Assembly: GCA_964246745.1 (NCBI GenBank)
Contig: CAXTRK010000014.1
Location: 1-64,000 of the forward strand
Length of the DNA: 64,000 nt
DNA from: Lichenicoccus sp964246745
GTDB taxonomy: Bacteria > Pseudomonadota > Alphaproteobacteria > Acetobacterales > Acetobacteraceae
Reading direction: 5' to 3'
The notes under the pieces were generated by a model. The model saw only the letters and a program-made list of their open reading frames with translations. It was not told the origin of the DNA and did not search any database. Both the position numbers and the translations under genes were made by a program. Positions 60,703-64,000 of this stretch are shown in pieces (position 1 is the stretch's first letter; the number at the start of each line of letters is the position of its first letter).

Positions 60703-62937
60703 ATGGATATCCAACCCCGAGTGATCGGGCATCCGATGACACGGACCGATGCTGTGCTGAAAGCGACCGGCCGCGCCCGCTATGCTTCGGACATGCCGCT
60801 TGCGGGCGCCGCGCATGCCGCCCTGGTCACCAGCCCCATCGCCCGCGGCCGCATTACGGGGATCGATCTCGACGGCGCCTGGGCAGGCCAAGGCGTGCTG
60901 CAAATCCTCACGCATCGCGAGCTAGCGTCCGAAATCCGGCCGGTCGCGCACCTGATGCAAGGCGGCGCCGCCAACAGCTCCTGGCTGCCGCTCGGCTCCG
61001 ACGAGATCGCCTATGCGGGTCAGATCATCGCCCTGGTGGTGGCGGAAAGCCGGGATATGGCGCTTGCAGCCGCGGCTCGGGCGACTTTTCATCTCGAGGA
61101 ATGGCCAGCCGCGTTCGGGTTCGACGATCCCGGCGCGGAGCGCATCGCCCTCGCCGATCTCAAGCCGGCGCACACCGATCCGGCTGTTGGCGACGCGGAC
61201 GCGGCGCTGGCGGCGGCGCCGTTCCGCATCGACCTGCGCACCAGCACGCCGACCCAGCACCACAATCCGATGGAGCTGTTCACCACCAGCGCCGCCTGGG
61301 ACGGCGACCATCTGACCATCTACGAGCCGACCCGCTTCCTGCTGGCGGCCCAGCACGGCCTGGCGGAGCAGCTCGGCCTTGATCCGGCCCAGGTGCGGAT
61401 CGTGGCGCCGTTCATCGGCGGCCATTTCGGCTCCAAGCTGGCCCTGTCGCAGCACACAGCATTGGTCGCCATCGCGGCGCGCAGGCTCGGGCGGCCGATC
61501 AAGTTGATGCCGACGCGCGCGCAATGCTTCACCATCGCCAACTACCGGCCGGAGACCCGACACCGGGTGCGGCTCGGCGCCCGCTCGGACGGACGTCTGC
61601 TGGCCCTGGTGCACGAGGCCGAGATGGTGACGTCGCGCTTCGACGATTTCGCCATGGAGGGCACCGACGTCACCGCGAGCCTGTATGCGTGTCCGGCAAT
61701 ACGCACCGCCGAACATGCCGTACGGGTCGATCGCAACACACCCGGGCCAATGCGCGCTCCCCCGGAGATGCCCTATCTGTTCGCGCTGGAGAGTGCCATC
61801 GATGCGCTCGCTGCGGAACTCCGCCTCGACCCGATCGAACTGCGCCGTCGCAACGACACCGCCAACGACCCGGTCACTGGCAAGCCGTTCAGCACGCGGC
61901 CGCTGATGCGGTGCTTTGATGCGGGTGCGTCGGCATTCGGCTGGCGGGATCGCAGCGCGCCGCCGCGTTCGACGCGCAATGGCGACTGGCTGGTGGGGTT
62001 GGGCTGTGCCAGCGCGGCGCGTCCGGTCAAGATCGCGCCGGCTTCGGTGCGACTCGTGCTGCACGCGGACGGCCGCGCCGAAGTCGAGACCGCGCATCAC
62101 GAGATCGGCAACGGCATCCAGACCGTGCTCGCGATGCTGGCGGCGAACGCGCTCGGCCTGTCGTTGGATGCGGTGACGGTCAGGCTTGGCGACACTGCTC
62201 TGCCGCCCGCTGGTCTCTCCGGCGGCTCGTCGACCACGACCAGCCTTGCGCATGCGGTGCGCCAAGCGTGCGCCGAATTGCGCGCCCAGATTGGAGCGCC
62301 CGGGCAGGGCGGGGATCTCGCCGCGCTTATTCGCGCCTCCGGCCATGACCGTGCCGCGGTGCTGAGCGAGTTCGTGCCCGCGGGCAGCCCCAATGACGCG
62401 CGCGAAAAGCTTCATCAAGGCAAGCTCGCCTTGAGTGTCGGCGGCGATCACCTCTCCTGGGCGTTCGGCGCGCAGTTCGCCGAGGTGCGTGTGCACGCGC
62501 TCACCGGCGAGATACGCGTGCCGCGCCTGCTCGGCGCCTTTGCCGCCGGCGCCGTGCTCAACCCGCTGACCGCGCGCAGCCAGCTCGAGGGCGGCATGAT
62601 CTGGGGCCTTGGCTCGGCATTGCTGGAGGCGACGGTGCTCGACCGCAACACCGGCCGTGCCGTGAACGATAATCTGTCGGAGTATCTTGTCGCCACCGCA
62701 GCCGACATCGGCCGCATCCAGGTATTGCTGCTGGAAGACGAGGACGCCCACGTCAACCCGATGGGTGTCAAAGGGTTAGGCGAACTCGGCGTCATCGGTG
62801 TCAATGCGGCCATCGCCAACGCGCTCCACCATGCGACCGGGGTGCGCGCACGCGATCTGCCGATCCATATCGAATCGCTTCTGCCACTTCGGCAAACGAG
62901 CTGGGAGCCGCAGCCGCACCCACCTCAATCGGTGTGA
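60703..62937 (+). CDS. Xanthine-dehydrogenase-family molybdopterin-binding subunit (PaoC-like)
   Basis: A 744-residue large subunit. The start VIGHPMTRTDAVLKATGRA, the molybdenum-cofactor region FIGGHFGSK, and the catalytic Glu in GVKGLGELGVIGV are typical of PaoC-like aldehyde oxidases. No [2Fe-2S] or FAD subunit lies within the window next to it (an EAL gene is upstream and an esterase downstream), so its partners are elsewhere or absent. It overlaps the esterase by a GTGTGA junction. Confidence 0.9.
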   Translation: MDIQPRVIGHPMTRTDAVLKATGRARYASDMPLAGAAHAALVTSPIARGRITGIDLDGAWAGQGVLQILTHRELASEIRPVAHLMQGGAANSSWLPLGSDEIAYAGQIIALVVAESRDMALAAAARATFHLEEWPAAFGFDDPGAERIALADLKPAHTDPAVGDADAALAAAPFRIDLRTSTPTQHHNPMELFTTSAAWDGDHLTIYEPTRFLLAAQHGLAEQLGLDPAQVRIVAPFIGGHFGSKLALSQHTALVAIAARRLGRPIKLMPTRAQCFTIANYRPETRHRVRLGARSDGRLLALVHEAEMVTSRFDDFAMEGTDVTASLYACPAIRTAEHAVRVDRNTPGPMRAPPEMPYLFALESAIDALAAELRLDPIELRRRNDTANDPVTGKPFSTRPLMRCFDAGASAFGWRDRSAPPRSTRNGDWLVGLGCASAARPVKIAPASVRLVLHADGRAEVETAHHEIGNGIQTVLAMLAANALGLSLDAVTVRLGDTALPPAGLSGGSSTTTSLAHAVRQACAELRAQIGAPGQGGDLAALIRASGHDRAAVLSEFVPAGSPNDAREKLHQGKLALSVGGDHLSWAFGAQFAEVRVHALTGEIRVPRLLGAFAAGAVLNPLTARSQLEGGMIWGLGSALLEATVLDRNTGRAVNDNLSEYLVATAADIGRIQVLLLEDEDAHVNPMGVKGLGELGVIGVNAAIANALHHATGVRARDLPIHIESLLPLRQTSWEPQPHPPQSV

Positions 62938-63821
62938 CATCGGTGTCTCCGCTCTTGATCAGCCGCCGGATGATGGCCGGAATGCCGCTCCTGCTCGCCG
63001 GCGCCTGTTCTCCGGCCGGTATTGTCAATGCGCTGGCGCCGGACCGGCTGGTCGCAAGCTCGATACCCTATGCGAGCGGACCGCGTCACAGCCTCGACGT
63101 CTATGCGCCCGCGCGGGCGGGCAGCCACGGCCATCCGGTGGTGATGTTCATCTATGGCGGAACCTGGAACGCTGGCTGCAAGCGGATGTATCGTTTCGTC
63201 GGCGGCGCGCTTGCTTCGCTCGGCTTTGTCGTGGTGATCCCCGACTACCGGCTCTATCCCGAGGTGCGCTACCCGGCGTTCCTGCAGGACTGCGCGTCGG
63301 CGTTCGACTGGACCCGACGCAATGCGCGTCATTTCGGCGGCGACACGCGCCGGCCGTTCCTGATGGGTCATTCCGCCGGCGCCTATAACGCGGCGATGCT
63401 GGCGCTCGACGCGCGCTGGCTGCTTCCGTTCGGCATGACTCCGCTCGGCGACATCCGCGGCATGGTCGGGCTTGCCGGCCCCTATGATTTCCTGCCGCTC
63501 GATACCGACGAGCTGCGCGCCGTCTTCGCGCCGGGCAAGCCGCTCATCAGCACCCAGCCGATCGACCACGTCGATGGACGCAATCCGCCGCTGCTGCTGC
63601 TCGCCGGCAAGGACGACCATATCGTGCAACCATCGAACACCATCCGCCTCGCGGCAGCCGTCCGCGCACAGGGCGGCTTTGCGCTCGACCGGCTGTATCC
63701 AGGCATTGGCCATGTCGAAATCATCGGCGCCTTTTCCGGCGCGCTGCGCTTCCTCGCACCCAGCCTGCGCGACAGCGCCGCGTTCATGCACGCCTCGCCC
63801 GCTGGCTTGGAGACGCTGTGA
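62934..63821 (+). CDS. Alpha/beta hydrolase (esterase/carboxylesterase type), exported
   Basis: A 295-residue hydrolase. Oxyanion motif FIYGGTW, nucleophile GHSAGAYN, Asp in GKDDHIV and His in GIGHVEI. The N-terminus has an RR pair and a lipobox-like AGAC (Cys25), so it may be a lipoprotein. GTG 62934 overlaps the upstream stop. The pattern resembles the BD-FAE/kynurenine formamidase-like esterases. Confidence 0.85.
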   Translation: MTSVSPLLISRRMMAGMPLLLAGACSPAGIVNALAPDRLVASSIPYASGPRHSLDVYAPARAGSHGHPVVMFIYGGTWNAGCKRMYRFVGGALASLGFVVVIPDYRLYPEVRYPAFLQDCASAFDWTRRNARHFGGDTRRPFLMGHSAGAYNAAMLALDARWLLPFGMTPLGDIRGMVGLAGPYDFLPLDTDELRAVFAPGKPLISTQPIDHVDGRNPPLLLLAGKDDHIVQPSNTIRLAAAVRAQGGFALDRLYPGIGHVEIIGAFSGALRFLAPSLRDSAAFMHASPAGLETL

Positions 63822-63930
63822 TCGCGGCCCGAAGAACACAACAACATAGTGATTTGCTGCTAATACACTGGTTGACATGAGCCGATCCGGCGGTCACTGT
63901 TTTCTTGCGTAGTTCGGATTGGGAGCCATG

Positions 63931-64000
63931 ATGAACGAAATGCCTCTTGTTGCGACCGACAGGGCGACCAAGCCGGTCGCGATCGCATCCGCTGCCCGGG
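63931..64000 (+). CDS. Start of an unidentified gene, cut by the window end
   Basis: ATG 63931 has GGGAG five bases before it; 63928 is an alternative. Only 23 residues (MNEMPLVATDRATKPVAIAS...) are seen. No family can be assigned. Confidence 0.55.
   Translation, partial: MNEMPLVATDRATKPVAIASAAR

Noticed and set aside
60922..62751. 609-codon open frame antisense to the molybdopterin oxidase
   Set aside because: Shadow of a certain gene; Arg/Gly/His-rich composition.

Overview
The window is a high-G+C bacterial chromosome segment (68% G+C in a 60-base line I counted at 24481-24540). SdhC/SdhD type, the lnt-XRE pair, the erythritol-type dehydrogenase and the inositol-phosphate synthase/methyltransferase cluster suggest an alphaproteobacterium, most likely Rhodospirillales/Acetobacteraceae. 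That assignment is an inference from gene families; no rRNA is present. I saw no tRNA, rRNA or CRISPR array. Bases 1-70 are poly-G/poly-C low-complexity sequence and are probably not reliable.

Layout. 0-14 kb is housekeeping: the end of lnt, an XRE regulator, a Pmp3-type small membrane protein, two divergent S9 peptidases, a tyrosine-phosphatase-like protein, sdhCDAB, asd, zwf and a dienelactone hydrolase. 14-24.8 kb is a long co-directional run: a LivKHMGF-type amino-acid ABC transporter, a XylX-like FAH-family enzyme, a GT2 glycosyltransferase and a three-gene sugar ABC transporter. 24.8-29.7 kb is an accessory island of lower G+C in its core: a Phd/VapC pair split by a hairpin insert, two PD-(D/E)XK nuclease-like genes lying tail to tail, a tyrosine recombinase broken twice, a second PIN toxin-antitoxin pair and a MITE-like element. 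29.7-33.4 kb holds a permuted GH-like protein, a methyltransferase, a GT9-like protein and myo-inositol-phosphate synthase. 33.4-37.2 kb has argS, a small coupled ORF, hisC and a YbhB protein. 37.1-45.5 kb holds a five-gene translationally coupled MCE/Mla-like operon, divergent from a large histidine kinase. 45.5-50.6 kb is a second accessory region: a SleB-type hydrolase overlapping a secreted cysteine-rich protein, an exact 552-bp duplication of a dehydrogenase gene end joined to an IS630 remnant, Uma2, the intact dehydrogenase and an AraC regulator. 50.5-64 kb returns to core genes: rpsD-prfC-crcB/Usp, DJ-1, GNAT, a DbpA-like helicase, a POT transporter, an EAL protein, an orphan molybdopterin oxidase and an esterase.

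Most notable are: (i) the MCE operon, in which both the ABC ATPase (no P-loop, Walker B or H-loop) and the cyclase domain of the sensor have lost catalytic residues; (ii) a fluoride channel fused to a universal-stress-protein module, which conflicts with Fluc dual topology; (iii) the tail-to-tail nuclease pair; (iv) a candidate cell-wall-hydrolase effector/immunity pair; (v) a two-hairpin dispersed repeat that supplies the sdhB stop codon at one site and in-frame N-terminal codons of livM at another.
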